From Sulfurimonas sp. (lineage in GTDB: Bacteria; Campylobacterota; Campylobacteria; Campylobacterales; Sulfurimonadaceae), in assembly GCA_028684815.1 (NCBI GenBank), contig JAQUFE010000003.1, positions 29,708 through 93,707 of the forward strand: 64,000 nt of DNA, read 5' to 3'. Below are positions 9,658 to 19,618 of the stretch, piece by piece. The position numbers and the translations under genes were made by a program. Below the pieces are notes generated by a model, which was not told where the DNA came from, made no database searches, and saw only the letters and a program-made list of their open reading frames with translations. Each line of letters starts with the position of its first letter. Within the stretch, counting starts at the first letter, position 1.

Positions 9658-10895
9658 AGTACTTTGTAGCAACTATTTTAACTAAAGGCAAAAGATTAGA
9701 GATACCATTGTATGCTAAAGATAGAAAAGAAGCTAATAATAATGTAAAGTTAAAATACTCTGGCATCGTTATAAAAGTTGTAGAAAAGGACGAACCACTA
9801 GAAGAGAAGTTTAAGAGATTTAGAGCAAATTTTGCTCAAAATATAAAAAAAAGAAAAATCAAGCCAGATGCGCTTATCGCCGCTATTAGACAGTTAGCAG
9901 TTATGACAAATGCTAGCATCTCAATACATGATTCACTTAGTGAGATAGCTTCTTCGAGTGATGATGGAACATTAAATTATGTTTTTGGCAAGCTAGCAGA
10001 TGAGATAAATTCTGGGCATTCACTCTCTTCATCTATGAAAAACTTTCATTTTGAGCTAGGAAGTTTAACTATAGCGATGGTTCATCTCGGAGAAAAAACT
10101 GGTAATCTAGACGAAGCACTATATTCACTCGCCAATATGCTAGAAGAGATACGCGCAAACTATACCAAATTTAAAAAAGCGATGGCATATCCAAGAAACG
10201 TTATGATAGCTATGGCTATAGCTTTTACAATCCTTATATCCTATGTTGTCCCAAAATTTAAAGATATCTTTGAACAACTAAAAACAGAGTTACCTCTACC
10301 AACACAGATACTACTAAAGCTAGAATCTCTACTTAATAATTATGGTCTATACCTTATAGCTGGTCTAGTTTTATCTTTTATAATATTTAAATATCTCTTA
10401 TCTAACTATAAAAATATAAGACTTGCTTGGCATAAAATACTTCTTAGGATATACCTTATAAAAAATATTATAGTATTTTCTACTCTTAGTAGGTTTACTC
10501 TAGTATTTTCAGAGCTTGTTCGTGCTGGTATCCCAATAGCTGAGGCGCTAGAGACATCCGTCTCTATGATAGACAATCTAGCACTTAAAATAAAGCTCTC
10601 GTCTGTAAGATTAACAGTAGAAAAAGGTGGCACACTAAATACTGGGCTTAAAGAGACAGAACTCTTTGAAAATATGATTATACAGATGGTAAGAGCAGCA
10701 GAAGATAGTGGTACTCTAGATGCAATGATGCAAAAGGTTGCTGAGTTTTATAAGATGAAGTTTGACGCTATTATAGATGGTCTCTCTGAGGCAATTGAGC
10801 CAATAATGCTCATCATTATAGCCGCTATGGTAACGCTACTAGCCCTTGGAATTTTCTTACCTATTTGGGGAATGGGTTCTGCTGTTGGGGGTTAA
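9654..10895 (+). CDS. mshG: MshG/GspF/PilC-type inner-membrane platform protein
   Basis: 413 aa polytopic protein with two GspF domains (about residues 75-200 and 275-400). Membrane segments are visible at about 177-197, 225-245 and 382-402. Typical motifs are AIRQLAVMTNASISIHDSL and the mirrored FTLVFSELVRAGIPIAEALE, then AAEDSGTLDAMM in the second domain. It is the rotor/platform paired with the MshE-like ATPase. It is the last gene of the cluster, and its stop overlaps the convergent yigZ stop by 4 bases. Confidence 0.9.
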   Translation: MKYFVATILTKGKRLEIPLYAKDRKEANNNVKLKYSGIVIKVVEKDEPLEEKFKRFRANFAQNIKKRKIKPDALIAAIRQLAVMTNASISIHDSLSEIASSSDDGTLNYVFGKLADEINSGHSLSSSMKNFHFELGSLTIAMVHLGEKTGNLDEALYSLANMLEEIRANYTKFKKAMAYPRNVMIAMAIAFTILISYVVPKFKDIFEQLKTELPLPTQILLKLESLLNNYGLYLIAGLVLSFIIFKYLLSNYKNIRLAWHKILLRIYLIKNIIVFSTLSRFTLVFSELVRAGIPIAEALETSVSMIDNLALKIKLSSVRLTVEKGGTLNTGLKETELFENMIIQMVRAAEDSGTLDAMMQKVAEFYKMKFDAIIDGLSEAIEPIMLIIIAAMVTLLALGIFLPIWGMGSAVGG

Positions 10896-11464
10896 ACTAT
10901 CTCTATTAGCCTATTCATTTTTTGCAAAAACAGATCCATACTCTCTTTAGAAGATTTTAGTCTATATAGAGTTTGGTTGTCAAAACTTTTTTCAACTATA
11001 TCGATACCTAACTCTTCACACTCATACTCAACCATTCTAATATTTGAGTATTCAAAGCGTATCTCAACCTCTTCTTCTTTTTTATACTCTAAGAGTTTGA
11101 CTTTTTGCAAACTTAAGTTTATAGCATCACTATATGCACGAACAAGTCCTCCTGGCCCTAGTTTTGTCCCACCAAAGTATCTAACAATAATCACTGCTGT
11201 ATTTATCAGTTTAGCTCCTTGAAGCACAAAAAGAGAGGGCCTGCCTGAGGTTCCTTTTGGTTCACCATCATCACTTGAGTATTCTACAACTTGATCATAC
11301 TCATTTAGATATCTAAAAGCCACTACAAAATGTCTAGCTTTTGGATGCTTTTGTTTTAGCTCTTCTAAGGTCTTTTCATATTCTGAAAAAGGAGTAATGT
11401 AAGCTATGAATTTTGATTGTTTAACTTCAAGAGTATCCGTGTAAATAGCATCTACATAATTCAT
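10892..11464 (-). CDS. yigZ: YigZ/IMPACT family protein
   Basis: 190 aa. It carries the family signatures SSDDGEPKGTSGRP and VRYFGGTKLGPGGLVRAYSDA in the N-terminal domain (residues 1-115) and a small ferredoxin-like C-terminal domain. YigZ/IMPACT proteins are linked to translation regulation in eukaryotes; the bacterial role is poorly defined. It is convergent with the pilus operon (4-base overlap of the ends), so it is transcribed separately. Confidence 0.9.
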   Translation of the reverse strand: MNYVDAIYTDTLEVKQSKFIAYITPFSEYEKTLEELKQKHPKARHFVVAFRYLNEYDQVVEYSSDDGEPKGTSGRPSLFVLQGAKLINTAVIIVRYFGGTKLGPGGLVRAYSDAINLSLQKVKLLEYKKEEEVEIRFEYSNIRMVEYECEELGIDIVEKSFDNQTLYRLKSSKESMDLFLQKMNRLIEIV

Positions 11465-11599
11465 TACAGCTATTTTCTCTCAAAAAAAAAGTTTTTATTG
11501 TAGCTTTTAGGTATGATAATTAATGCCATACTACATAATAAAGAGGTAGCTAGAACAGTTGTTCTAACTATTATAAGAGGCGTTTGCTCCTTATAAAAT

Positions 11600-12310
11600 T
11601 TATGCAAGGTTAGTAAAAACTCTATGCACATCTTCATCATCTTCAAGTTTTTCTAAAATCTTGTCAATCTCTTCGTGTTGCTCATCTGTTATGCTTATTG
11701 GCGAGTTTGCCATTCTTTCAAGATTCGCTTTTTTAATCTCTATATTCATCTCTTCTAATGCTTCTGTTAGAGTTCCAAAGCTTGTATAGTCTCCTGTAAC
11801 TAAACAGACTCCATCTTCAGCTTCTATCTCTTCTAAACCTGCATCTATGAGTTCAAGCTCTAACTCTTCAACATCCATATCATTTTTAAACTCAAACTCT
11901 ATAACTGATTTTCTATCAAACATAAATTCTAGTGAGCCATTTGTTAGTAACTCACCTCCATGTTTAGTTAGTATATTTTTAATATTAGCAACTGTTCTAG
12001 TATTGTTATCTGTCATACACTCTATAAAGATTAAGACACCATGAGGTGCTTTACCCTCAAAATTTACTTCAAGCATATTTGTAATATCTTTAGCAGTTGC
12101 TCTTTTTATAGCTGCATCTATATTGTCTTTTGGCATATTTTCAGCTTTCGCATTAAGTATAGCTGTACGAAGCTTCGCATTCATATCAGGATCGCCACCA
12201 CCCTCTTTTGCTGCTATTGTGATAATTTTGCCTAACTTTGGAAACAACTTTGACATTGCTCCCCATCTCTTTAGCTTTGATGCTTTTCTATATTCAAAAG
12301 CTCTTCCCAT
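11600..12310 (-). CDS. yebC: YebC/PmpR family protein
   Basis: 236 aa, full length. The N-terminus [20 protein letters not shown] and the [16 protein letters not shown] region are diagnostic of the YebC/TACO1 family. Members act as transcriptional regulators or as ribosome-associated factors that help at proline stretches. The start is preceded by AAGGAAAG at good spacing. About 12 bases separate it from the upstream small gene, so the two may form one transcript. Confidence 0.93.
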   Translation of the reverse strand: MGRAFEYRKASKLKRWGAMSKLFPKLGKIITIAAKEGGGDPDMNAKLRTAILNAKAENMPKDNIDAAIKRATAKDITNMLEVNFEGKAPHGVLIFIECMTDNNTRTVANIKNILTKHGGELLTNGSLEFMFDRKSVIEFEFKNDMDVEELELELIDAGLEEIEAEDGVCLVTGDYTSFGTLTEALEEMNIEIKKANLERMANSPISITDEQHEEIDKILEKLEDDEDVHRVFTNLA

Positions 12311-12322
12311 TTTATACTTTCC

Positions 12323-12679
12323 TTAACTGATTTGTATGATATTTATAGCATCATCTTTGCTATAATCAACTAAGATTTTGCTAGTCTCACCATCTTTAAC
12401 AAGATTTATAACTAGCTCTCTTATCTCTAGATTTTTATTTTTAAAAAGCTCAATTTTATAAGATTGCAGATTATTAGAGAGTGCATCTACGATTTTTGAA
12501 CTAAGTTTCAACCAATGTCTTTGAACTCTCTCTTCATCCTCATAAAAAAAACCACTTTGGTCATACTCGATCTCTTTAGCTTGACTTGCCACAATACTCA
12601 ACTTGTCAAAGAGTCTTTGTGACTCTACAAAAGAATTTTTTAAGATTTCATAATCACTGTCATTTAGCACATTTTTCAC
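12323..12679 (-). CDS. Small acidic protein upstream of yebC, unknown function
   Basis: 118 aa, not recognised. It is soluble and largely helical in residues 1-80, with no signal peptide or membrane segment. A small C-terminal beta part reads ELVINLVKDGETSKILVDYSKDD. It is 12 bases upstream of yebC in the same direction and divergent from the gene at 12757. Codon use is like its neighbours. It is probably a lineage-restricted conserved protein. Confidence 0.6.
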   Translation of the reverse strand: MKNVLNDSDYEILKNSFVESQRLFDKLSIVASQAKEIEYDQSGFFYEDEERVQRHWLKLSSKIVDALSNNLQSYKIELFKNKNLEIRELVINLVKDGETSKILVDYSKDDAINIIQIS

Positions 12680-12756
12680 CTATAAAATTGTATTTTAAAT
12701 TCAAAAATGTATAATACCATACATATAATGTTTTTAAGTCTTATCTAAGGATAGAA

Positions 12757-13248
12757 ATGAAGCTTAGTTTTCGGCTCAAGCACCACTTTTTCAGTGCTTT
12801 TCGTGAGTTTTTTGTTCATCATCATGGCTCTTTAGAGTTTCGTGCTAAAATTTTTGCACTCCTTATCTCATCAAATGAAGATGCAGATGAAGAGAACTAC
12901 ACCATTGTAGAAAAAATAGCTCTAGATATATACAAAGGTGATCAAGATAGAGCAGATCTTTTAGTTCTAACTACAAGGGAGCTGGTAAAAAAAGTACACG
13001 ATATAAGTAGCTTAGATATAGACACCCTAGTTTCGCACATCCAAAAAGAGTTAAAAATCATCCCACGATATGCAAAAAAAATAGATATAGAGTCTCTAAA
13101 ACCTCTTACAGAGATAAACAGAGATATAGATACTCTAGCTTATCAAAAAAATATTTTAGAATTTTTACAAAATCTAAAAGATGATACCCTTTGTAGTCAA
13201 AAATCTCAAATAGAAAAAGATGAAAAAAATCTAATAGCTAAATATTAA
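12757..13248 (+). CDS. Hypothetical protein, possibly TerB-like
   Basis: 163 aa, cytoplasmic. After a basic, His-rich start (RLKHHFFSAFREFFVHHHG), residues 30-100 form helices (FALLISSNEDADEENYTIVEKIALDIY) that resemble the acidic TerB/DjlA-type fold, but I cannot confirm this by eye. The RBS is AAGGATAG before the ATG. Its stop overlaps the convergent TtcA-like gene by 11 bases. No function is assigned. Confidence 0.6.
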   Translation: MKLSFRLKHHFFSAFREFFVHHHGSLEFRAKIFALLISSNEDADEENYTIVEKIALDIYKGDQDRADLLVLTTRELVKKVHDISSLDIDTLVSHIQKELKIIPRYAKKIDIESLKPLTEINRDIDTLAYQKNILEFLQNLKDDTLCSQKSQIEKDEKNLIAKY

Positions 13249-13996
13249 ACTTCTCTTTGACAAAAAAACTATCCACTGAAATATTTTTAAATGCAGCATT
13301 CATAGAAGTAAAAAGCGATGGAAACTCTTTTTCCATCTTATTTAGCATCTCTTTTGTGTTTGCTCTAGCGTGTGGCATCTTTATGTCAAAACGCATGGCA
13401 GGACAAGCTTCATCACCAATAGCGGCAATATTATTAGACTCAACAAAGGCTCTTAGTTGTCTCTCGCGCATCTGTATGAGTGGGCGAATAACAATGATAC
13501 CATTATCAGCCCTATACTTTGGAGCAAGTGAGCGCATCTGGCCATTGTAGATAAAGTTCATAAAAAAACTCTCAGCCGCATCGTCCATGTGATGCCCTAA
13601 AGCTAGTTTATTGCAGCCATATTTCTCTGCAACTCCATAGAGTGTACCTCTTCTCATTCTTGAGAAAAAACTACAAAAGGATGAATTTTTTCTAATCTTC
13701 TCTTTGGCTAAATCATAAGTTTTAGTATCATGGAAGATATGCTCTATCTCATGCTCCTTGCAGTGTGCGATGAGTGCTTCATAGTTCTCTCCCATACCAT
13801 AGCCAACCGTTACAGCTAAGAACTCGAACTTAAATGGTGCGCGTCTCTGTTGCTCTTTTAGGGCATGAATCATAGTAAGTGAGTCCTTTCCGCCGCTTAG
13901 ACCCACTAAAATCTTATCACCCTCTTCTATTAGCTCAAACTCGGCATTTGTACGCCCCAGTTTTGACATGATTTTTTGAGAAATTATTATTGACAT
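13238..13996 (-). CDS. ttcA: TtcA-like tRNA 2-thiocytidine synthetase (atypical cysteines)
   Basis: 252 aa PP-loop enzyme. The ATP loop is VGLSGGKDSL (about residues 32-41), and LALGHHMDDAAESF is the typical following motif. TtcA adds sulfur to C32 of tRNA using a [4Fe-4S] cluster held in E. coli by the two Cys of CSLCSRLRRG and the first Cys of CNLC. Here these read CSFFSRMRRG and CPAM, so one of the three expected ligands is Phe. The DNA codes for TGT AGT TTT TTC at this point. Overall similarity to TtcA is strong. Reduced ligation, an alternative ligand or a related tRNA thiolase are all possible. Confidence 0.75.
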   Translation of the reverse strand: MSIIISQKIMSKLGRTNAEFELIEEGDKILVGLSGGKDSLTMIHALKEQQRRAPFKFEFLAVTVGYGMGENYEALIAHCKEHEIEHIFHDTKTYDLAKEKIRKNSSFCSFFSRMRRGTLYGVAEKYGCNKLALGHHMDDAAESFFMNFIYNGQMRSLAPKYRADNGIIVIRPLIQMRERQLRAFVESNNIAAIGDEACPAMRFDIKMPHARANTKEMLNKMEKEFPSLFTSMNAAFKNISVDSFFVKEKFNI

Positions 13997-14007
13997 ATCA
14001 GATTAAA

Positions 14008-14715
14008 TCAGTTTTTATTTAATGAGAGAACTATCTTATCTACCATTTTCATAACAAACTCAGCACTCTCTATAGCACTAGTCTCTAAAAACTCATCAAA
14101 AGAAAAACTCGCATCCATATCAGCAGCATCGCTAATAGCGCGAAGTATGAAAAAATCAACTCCTAGAGCATCACAAACAACTGCAACACTCCCACCTTCC
14201 ATCTCAAGAGCATCTGCTTCAAAAGTTGAGCCTATCCAGTTCTTTCTCTCTTCATTTGCAACAAACTGATCACCAGTTGCAATAATGCCCTCAACTACAC
14301 TTTTACCCATCTCTTTAGCTACTTGTTTGCTCATCTCTATTAGAGCTTTATTAGCTTCAACAAAAACACTTCCCTCAGGAACAAAACCAAAAGGATGCCC
14401 AAAAGCTGTTATATCTAAATCGTGTTGAGCTAGTTTTGTAGCTACTATCAAATCACCTACTTTTAACTTAGGTGATACCGCACCAGCTACACCTGAGAAA
14501 AGCAGTTTTTCTGCTCCAAAATGCTCTATCATAGTAGATGCAGTAAGTGCTGAGAAGACTTTTCCAATCTTACTATATGCTATAACTAACTCAATGCCAT
14601 TATAAGTAGCTTCATAGTACTTATTTCCAGCATAGTTTGTTGTTTTGTAATCTTTTAATTTCTCTAAAATTGGTGCTATCTCTTCTGGCATCGCACCCAT
14701 TATTGCTATTTTCAT
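14008..14715 (-). CDS. mtnN: 5'-methylthioadenosine / S-adenosylhomocysteine nucleosidase
   Basis: 235 aa, full length. Motifs include the N-terminal IMGAMPEEIAP with the catalytic Glu of PEE, SGVAGAVSP, the nucleoside site ALEMEGGSVA and the catalytic Asp of AISDAADMD. It hydrolyses MTA and SAH, recycling by-products of SAM reactions. In Helicobacter and Campylobacter the same enzyme also cleaves aminodeoxyfutalosine for menaquinone synthesis, a likely extra role here but one not visible in the sequence. It lies 11 bases upstream of the ttcA-like gene on the same strand. Confidence 0.93.
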   Translation of the reverse strand: MKIAIMGAMPEEIAPILEKLKDYKTTNYAGNKYYEATYNGIELVIAYSKIGKVFSALTASTMIEHFGAEKLLFSGVAGAVSPKLKVGDLIVATKLAQHDLDITAFGHPFGFVPEGSVFVEANKALIEMSKQVAKEMGKSVVEGIIATGDQFVANEERKNWIGSTFEADALEMEGGSVAVVCDALGVDFFILRAISDAADMDASFSFDEFLETSAIESAEFVMKMVDKIVLSLNKN

Positions 14716-14790
14716 ATATTACCTTAGTGTTTACTATTTGAGCGATTGTAGCAAAATAATGGTTAAAATTATTTTATCTCCAATGAGTCA

Positions 14791-15909
14791 TCATCCTTTT
14801 TCCAAACTACGTCTAAAAATCGCAAGTGTTACAAGAAAAAAGATCATACCTATAACAAAGATCCAGAGCATATCAATCCAAACAACAGCAAACCCAGCAT
14901 CTCTATATAGAACTGCCTGTGCAAAGCTTACGAAGTGAGTGTTAGGTAGAAGATACATCAAATACTGAAGTGCTTGAGGCATGCTCTCAAAAGGAGTAAA
15001 TGCACCTGACAAAATCATAATTGGTAAGATTGTTAAGATTAAGATCAAGCCAAATTGTGGCATTGTACGTGCGATCGTACCCATAAAGATCCCCATTGAA
15101 GCGGTAGCAAAAAGAATCAATGAAGTGCCTGCTAAAAAGAGAAAAAGTGAACCAGCTAGTGGTACGCTAAGGATCCCTTTAACAACAAAGAGTAGTGCAA
15201 ATATTACTGCAACAAGTACAATAAAACTCATCGACCATATCTTACCAAGCATAATCTCCGTTGCATTAACGGGAAGTACCAAGAGGTGCTCTAATGTTCC
15301 ATGTTCACGCTCACGAATGAGTGCAGCACCTGATAGCATAATAGAGATCATTGTAATATAATTAATGATTGCCATAATCCCTCCAAACCAAGTGCTATCA
15401 AGTGTTGGGTTGTACTTCATCCTAGTAACTATGTTGATGGGAAGTTTCATCTCTGTAGTTTGCAAAAAATCTGCAAGCTCTTTAGTGATGATTTGTTGTA
15501 TATAACCAGCACCAATCCCCGCTTGTGTTAAGCGTGTTGCGTCTATATTTAGTTGCAGATCTGCCACTTTGCTACTAACTATATCCTTTTCAAACCCTGA
15601 GGGGATAACAACTACAAAGGTATATCTTCCTGCGTCCATACCTGCATCCATCTCATCAGATGAGATAAGACCAGACATCTTAAAGCGCGGTGGATAGAAA
15701 GAGCTGCTAAGTTGCCTTGAGATTGTAGTTCGATCTTGATCTACAAAGGCTATTGGTGCATTGTGCACTTCAACTGAAGCAGATGTTGCATCTATATAGA
15801 TCCCAAAAGAGAAGACCCAAGCAATAAGAATCATCATAACTTTATCGCCCAATAAAATGCGAAGCTCTTTAATCCCAAAACGAAAAATATTAAGTAGATG
15901 TTTTCTCAC
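14791..15909 (-). CDS. YhhJ-like ABC-2 transporter permease
   Basis: 372 aa. One membrane segment at about residues 24-40 is followed by a large extracytoplasmic domain (residues 45-175) and then five C-terminal membrane segments, the ABC-2 permease layout. The motif LIREREHGTLEHLLVLPV before the membrane block is diagnostic. It follows the RbbA-like gene by one base, as in the E. coli yhiI-rbbA-yhhJ cluster. It probably forms an export channel with the permease half of RbbA, drawing on the HlyD and TolC partners encoded upstream. The substrate is unknown. Confidence 0.87.
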   Translation of the reverse strand: MRKHLLNIFRFGIKELRILLGDKVMMILIAWVFSFGIYIDATSASVEVHNAPIAFVDQDRTTISRQLSSSFYPPRFKMSGLISSDEMDAGMDAGRYTFVVVIPSGFEKDIVSSKVADLQLNIDATRLTQAGIGAGYIQQIITKELADFLQTTEMKLPINIVTRMKYNPTLDSTWFGGIMAIINYITMISIMLSGAALIREREHGTLEHLLVLPVNATEIMLGKIWSMSFIVLVAVIFALLFVVKGILSVPLAGSLFLFLAGTSLILFATASMGIFMGTIARTMPQFGLILILTILPIMILSGAFTPFESMPQALQYLMYLLPNTHFVSFAQAVLYRDAGFAVVWIDMLWIFVIGMIFFLVTLAIFRRSLEKG

Positions 15910-15910
15910 T

Positions 15911-18619
15911 CTATTTCTCCTGCTGTTTTAAAAGCATCATACTACTGAGTGTTATCACAATTATTGCTATCAATAATGCAAGCATATCAGGATAAACTCC
16001 TGAAAAATCAACATTTTTACTAAAGATAGCCCTACTTATATTGATAAAATATGTCACTGGAAAAATAGTACCAATAATAGCACCTACGCCCTCAAGAGAA
16101 CTTACAGGATCTTTAAGTCCAGAGTAGTTAATAGTTGGTATAAGTGTAAGTATTGCAGTAGCGGCTAAAGCAGCTATCTGAGTCTGTGCGAAAGAGGAGA
16201 TTAAAAAACCCAATCCAGTTGTGGTGATTACAAAAAGTAAAGCTGCAAGGCTAAGTAGTGCTAAGCTCCCTTTTAAAGGTACATCAAACAGCCAAACAGA
16301 TAGTGCCACTAAACCAAAGAAACCTATCATACTTACAACAACATAGGGAATTTGTTTGCCTATTAAAAATTCTAACTTAGTAACAGGTGTCGCATAGAAG
16401 TTAATAATAGATCCCATCTCTTTTTCGCGAACAACACTAAGTGCCATCAATATAGCAGGAACAAAGATAAGTAGCATGGGAATAACTGCTGGAACCATTG
16501 CATTTAGACTTTTAAAGTCTGGGTTGTAACGGTAACGCATCTCTATGTTTGCAGCTGAGAGTGTCGGAACATAGCCTAAGGTTTGCTTTGCTAAGTGTTT
16601 AATATAGTCATAGTGCATTCCAGTTAAATAACCTTTTATTGTCTCCGCACGAAAAGGCATTGCGCCATTTACCCAAACCGCTACATCCACAGATTCTGAT
16701 CGAAGCAGACTCTTAGCAAAACCGGGAGGAATTACTACAGCGACAATAATTTCTCCGCTTTTCATTCTCCTATCTAGTTCCTCTTGTGAACTCAAATCAC
16801 TCTCTTGTACAAAATAGCGAGATCCTGAGATATTTTGAATATAGTCTCTACTTTGTGGAGTTTTATCTTGATCTAGTGCAGAAAATTTTAGATCTTCTAC
16901 ATCTAGTGTAATACCATAACTCATTATAAATAGTAAAAAAACCATACCTACTAGTGCAAAAGTTAAGCGAATTGGATCACGAACTAACTCTAACGACTCT
17001 CGATAACTATATCCAAAAAGTCTCCGCAGACTAAATTCTTTATGCTTATGAAGACTATCTTCCATAAGCTTAATATCTGTATCAGCAATTTTTTCCTGTG
17101 TAGCATCTTCAAGGTAGTCAATAAATGCCTCTTCAAGTGTATCTTTGCCTTTTTTCTCTATCAACACTTTTGGTGTATCACTATCAAGAACTTTTCCCTG
17201 ATGCATCAAAGAGATGCGATCACATCTCTCTCCTTCATTCATAAAGTGAGTAGATATAAAAATAGTTACACCATCACCTCTTGCAAGATCTACTAGTAGT
17301 TTCCAAAAACTATCTCTTGAGATTGGATCAACTCCCGATGTCGGCTCATCAAGTATTAGCATTTGTGGTTTATGAATCACTGCAACTGCTAAAGAGAGTC
17401 TCTGACGAATACCAAGAGGTAGGTTTGATGCATTTACATCTCTATAATCATTGAGATAAAAACGCTCTAACATCTCTTTTATACGCTTTTGGATCTTCTC
17501 CTTTGGTATATGAAAAAGTTGTGCATGAAGGAGTAGATTTTGATAGACACTAAGTTCTGTATATAGCGAGAAGGCTTGTGTCATATAACCAACATTATTT
17601 CGAATTTCAATATCTCCGCTATTGGCAAGTTTACCAAAGAGCCATGCTTCTCCTTCGCTTTGTGGTAAAAGTCCTGTTAGCATCTTCATAGTCGTGGTTT
17701 TACCACAACCATTTGAGCCTAAAAACCCAAAGATCTCCCCTTTCCTGATTTTAAAGCTAACACTATCAACTGCTATAAAATCACCAAATTTTTTAGTCAA
17801 TCCCTCTGCTACAATGGCATAGTCTTCATTTTTATCTTCATACTTAGGAACAACAAGCTTCTCATGTCCTCTGCTCTTTTCTTCTGGGAGCAAAGCGATA
17901 AAAGCTTCATCTAAATTATCTGTATCGGTTTTCTCTTTTAGCTCAAAGGGCGTACCTCTAAAGAGTATCTCTCCATCATCCATAGCGATGATATGATCAA
18001 ACTCTTCTGCCTCTTCCATATATGCTGTAGCTACCAAGACACTCATATTTGAGCGATTTTGGCGTATATGATCTATAAGTGTCCAAAACTGTTTTCTTGA
18101 GAGTGGATCTACACCAGTAGTAGGCTCATCTAATATTAAGAGATCTGGGTCATGAATCAAAGCACAACAGAGTCCCAGTTTTTGTTTCATACCACCAGAG
18201 AGTTTTCCAGCAGGACGATCTTTGAAATTGAGAAGCCCTGTACTCTGCAGAAGAAGTTCTATTCGAGATTCTCTCTCTTTTTTATCTTGTTGAAAAAGAC
18301 GAGCAAAAAACTCTATATTTTCATAAACAGAGAGTGACATATAGAGATTTTTACCAAGTCCTTGTGGCATATAAGCGATGCGTGAACAAATGCTATTTCG
18401 GTTTTTTTTATTCTCTATATCAATATCCAAAACTTCAATAGTTCCACTTTGTATTTTTCTCACTCCAGATATCAATGCCATAGTAGTTGATTTACCAACA
18501 CCGTCAGGTCCAATAAATCCAACCATAGATCCAGCAGGAATCTCTAAAGTAATATTATCAATGGCTACTACATCACCGTAGTGATGTGAGACACCTTTGA
18601 GTCTTGCAACAATATTCAT
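15911..18619 (-). CDS. RbbA/YhiH-like ABC transporter: two ATPase domains fused to a permease
   Basis: 902 aa. NBD1 has Walker [11 protein letters not shown], signature LSGGMKQKL and Walker [11 protein letters not shown], but its switch region reads [10 protein letters not shown], where STH is usual, so the H-loop His is missing. NBD2 (about residues 268-500) has [10 protein letters not shown] and [10 protein letters not shown] with an intact [10 protein letters not shown], but its signature is [10 protein letters not shown] instead of LSGGQ. An ABC-2 permease domain of six predicted segments follows (about 530-900). Two NBDs with complementary defects in one chain are, as far as I recall, characteristic of this family. 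It sits between the HlyD-like gene and yhhJ, with gaps of 2 and 1 bases. Confidence 0.87.
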   Translation of the reverse strand: MNIVARLKGVSHHYGDVVAIDNITLEIPAGSMVGFIGPDGVGKSTTMALISGVRKIQSGTIEVLDIDIENKKNRNSICSRIAYMPQGLGKNLYMSLSVYENIEFFARLFQQDKKERESRIELLLQSTGLLNFKDRPAGKLSGGMKQKLGLCCALIHDPDLLILDEPTTGVDPLSRKQFWTLIDHIRQNRSNMSVLVATAYMEEAEEFDHIIAMDDGEILFRGTPFELKEKTDTDNLDEAFIALLPEEKSRGHEKLVVPKYEDKNEDYAIVAEGLTKKFGDFIAVDSVSFKIRKGEIFGFLGSNGCGKTTTMKMLTGLLPQSEGEAWLFGKLANSGDIEIRNNVGYMTQAFSLYTELSVYQNLLLHAQLFHIPKEKIQKRIKEMLERFYLNDYRDVNASNLPLGIRQRLSLAVAVIHKPQMLILDEPTSGVDPISRDSFWKLLVDLARGDGVTIFISTHFMNEGERCDRISLMHQGKVLDSDTPKVLIEKKGKDTLEEAFIDYLEDATQEKIADTDIKLMEDSLHKHKEFSLRRLFGYSYRESLELVRDPIRLTFALVGMVFLLFIMSYGITLDVEDLKFSALDQDKTPQSRDYIQNISGSRYFVQESDLSSQEELDRRMKSGEIIVAVVIPPGFAKSLLRSESVDVAVWVNGAMPFRAETIKGYLTGMHYDYIKHLAKQTLGYVPTLSAANIEMRYRYNPDFKSLNAMVPAVIPMLLIFVPAILMALSVVREKEMGSIINFYATPVTKLEFLIGKQIPYVVVSMIGFFGLVALSVWLFDVPLKGSLALLSLAALLFVITTTGLGFLISSFAQTQIAALAATAILTLIPTINYSGLKDPVSSLEGVGAIIGTIFPVTYFINISRAIFSKNVDFSGVYPDMLALLIAIIVITLSSMMLLKQQEK

Positions 18620-18621
18620 TT

Positions 18622-19611
18622 TTAATTATCACGACTTTTTGAGTCTGCTAAATTATTTAAAAACTCAGGCCAAGGGCTTGAGCTCTTTAGTTGTATATAA
18701 GCGACTCCAGGCAAACCAGTCTTTACTTTTTCTATATGTTTAGCCAATAGATCTGCATCAATTTTAACTTTTATGCGAAACATCAACTTTTCACGCTCAC
18801 TCTCTGTCTCTATCTCTTTTGGAGTAAATTGTGCCTCTGCCGAGATAAAAGTAACTTTAGCAGGAATAGCAACACTTGGTAGAGCATCTAGGATAATACG
18901 AGCTTCTGAACCGATATTGATATGAGCAACTTTGGAAGTTGGTAAAAAAACTGTCATAAATACATCTGTTAACTTCAAAACAGAGAGAACCCGTCCTCCA
19001 TTACCAACAACTTCACCAGGTTCAACTAAACGATATAATACTCGTCCATCAATAGGTGATTTTAATATGCTATCTTCTATATTAACCTTGATAGTTTCAA
19101 CTAGTGCTTGAGCCTCTTTAATAGCAGCTTTAGCACTTGTTGCTTGTGCTTTAGCTGCTGCAAGTCCAGCTTTTAAACGCTCCACTGTTGTCTCATCTTG
19201 TTGCAGCGTAGCAAGAGGAATATTTTTATCTACATAGAGTGATTCTGAGCGAACTAAATTTTTAAGTGCATGATCTAGTCCACTTTGCCGCTCGGTAACT
19301 ATCGCTTGTGCATACTTTTCATTTTGTAGAGATTGCTCTTTTTTAGCTTCTGCTTGCATAAGAGATGCTTCAAGTGACTTGATATCCAAGCGTACAAGTA
19401 TTTCATCTTTGCTTACCATATCCCCTTCTTCAACCATGATCTCCTCTACTCTAGCGGAGAGTTTACTGGAAATATCAACTTGTGTACCTTCAATACGACC
19501 ATTACTTGAAGCAAATCCATCAAGCTCATTTGCTTGATTTAAGTAGCGATAAACAAATATAAGTGCAATAACAGTAGATGCGATAAGTAGGCTATATAAA
19601 ATTCTTTTCAT
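18622..19611 (-). CDS. HlyD-family periplasmic adaptor (YhiI-like)
   Basis: 329 aa with an N-terminal membrane anchor (residues 5-22). The lipoyl/barrel-sandwich halves flank a coiled-coil hairpin at about residues 80-180 ([17 protein letters not shown] and [22 protein letters not shown]), and a beta-barrel domain follows. Such adaptors bridge an inner-membrane ABC transporter and TolC. It stands 2 bases before the RbbA-like gene and 7 bases after the TolC-like gene, completing a tripartite exporter. Confidence 0.9.
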   Translation of the reverse strand: MKRILYSLLIASTVIALIFVYRYLNQANELDGFASSNGRIEGTQVDISSKLSARVEEIMVEEGDMVSKDEILVRLDIKSLEASLMQAEAKKEQSLQNEKYAQAIVTERQSGLDHALKNLVRSESLYVDKNIPLATLQQDETTVERLKAGLAAAKAQATSAKAAIKEAQALVETIKVNIEDSILKSPIDGRVLYRLVEPGEVVGNGGRVLSVLKLTDVFMTVFLPTSKVAHINIGSEARIILDALPSVAIPAKVTFISAEAQFTPKEIETESEREKLMFRIKVKIDADLLAKHIEKVKTGLPGVAYIQLKSSSPWPEFLNNLADSKSRDN

Positions 19612-19618
19612 AAAAGAG

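Noticed and set aside
11465-11599. tRNA or small RNA between yigZ and yebC
   Set aside because: There is no cloverleaf or TpsiC-like GTTCRA motif; only a weak TAGAAC/GTTCTA stem is present.
14738-18581. Plus-strand ORFs of 60-130 aa across the ABC export genes
   Set aside because: They are shadows of the long minus-strand frames, with low-complexity or atypical composition and no RBS.
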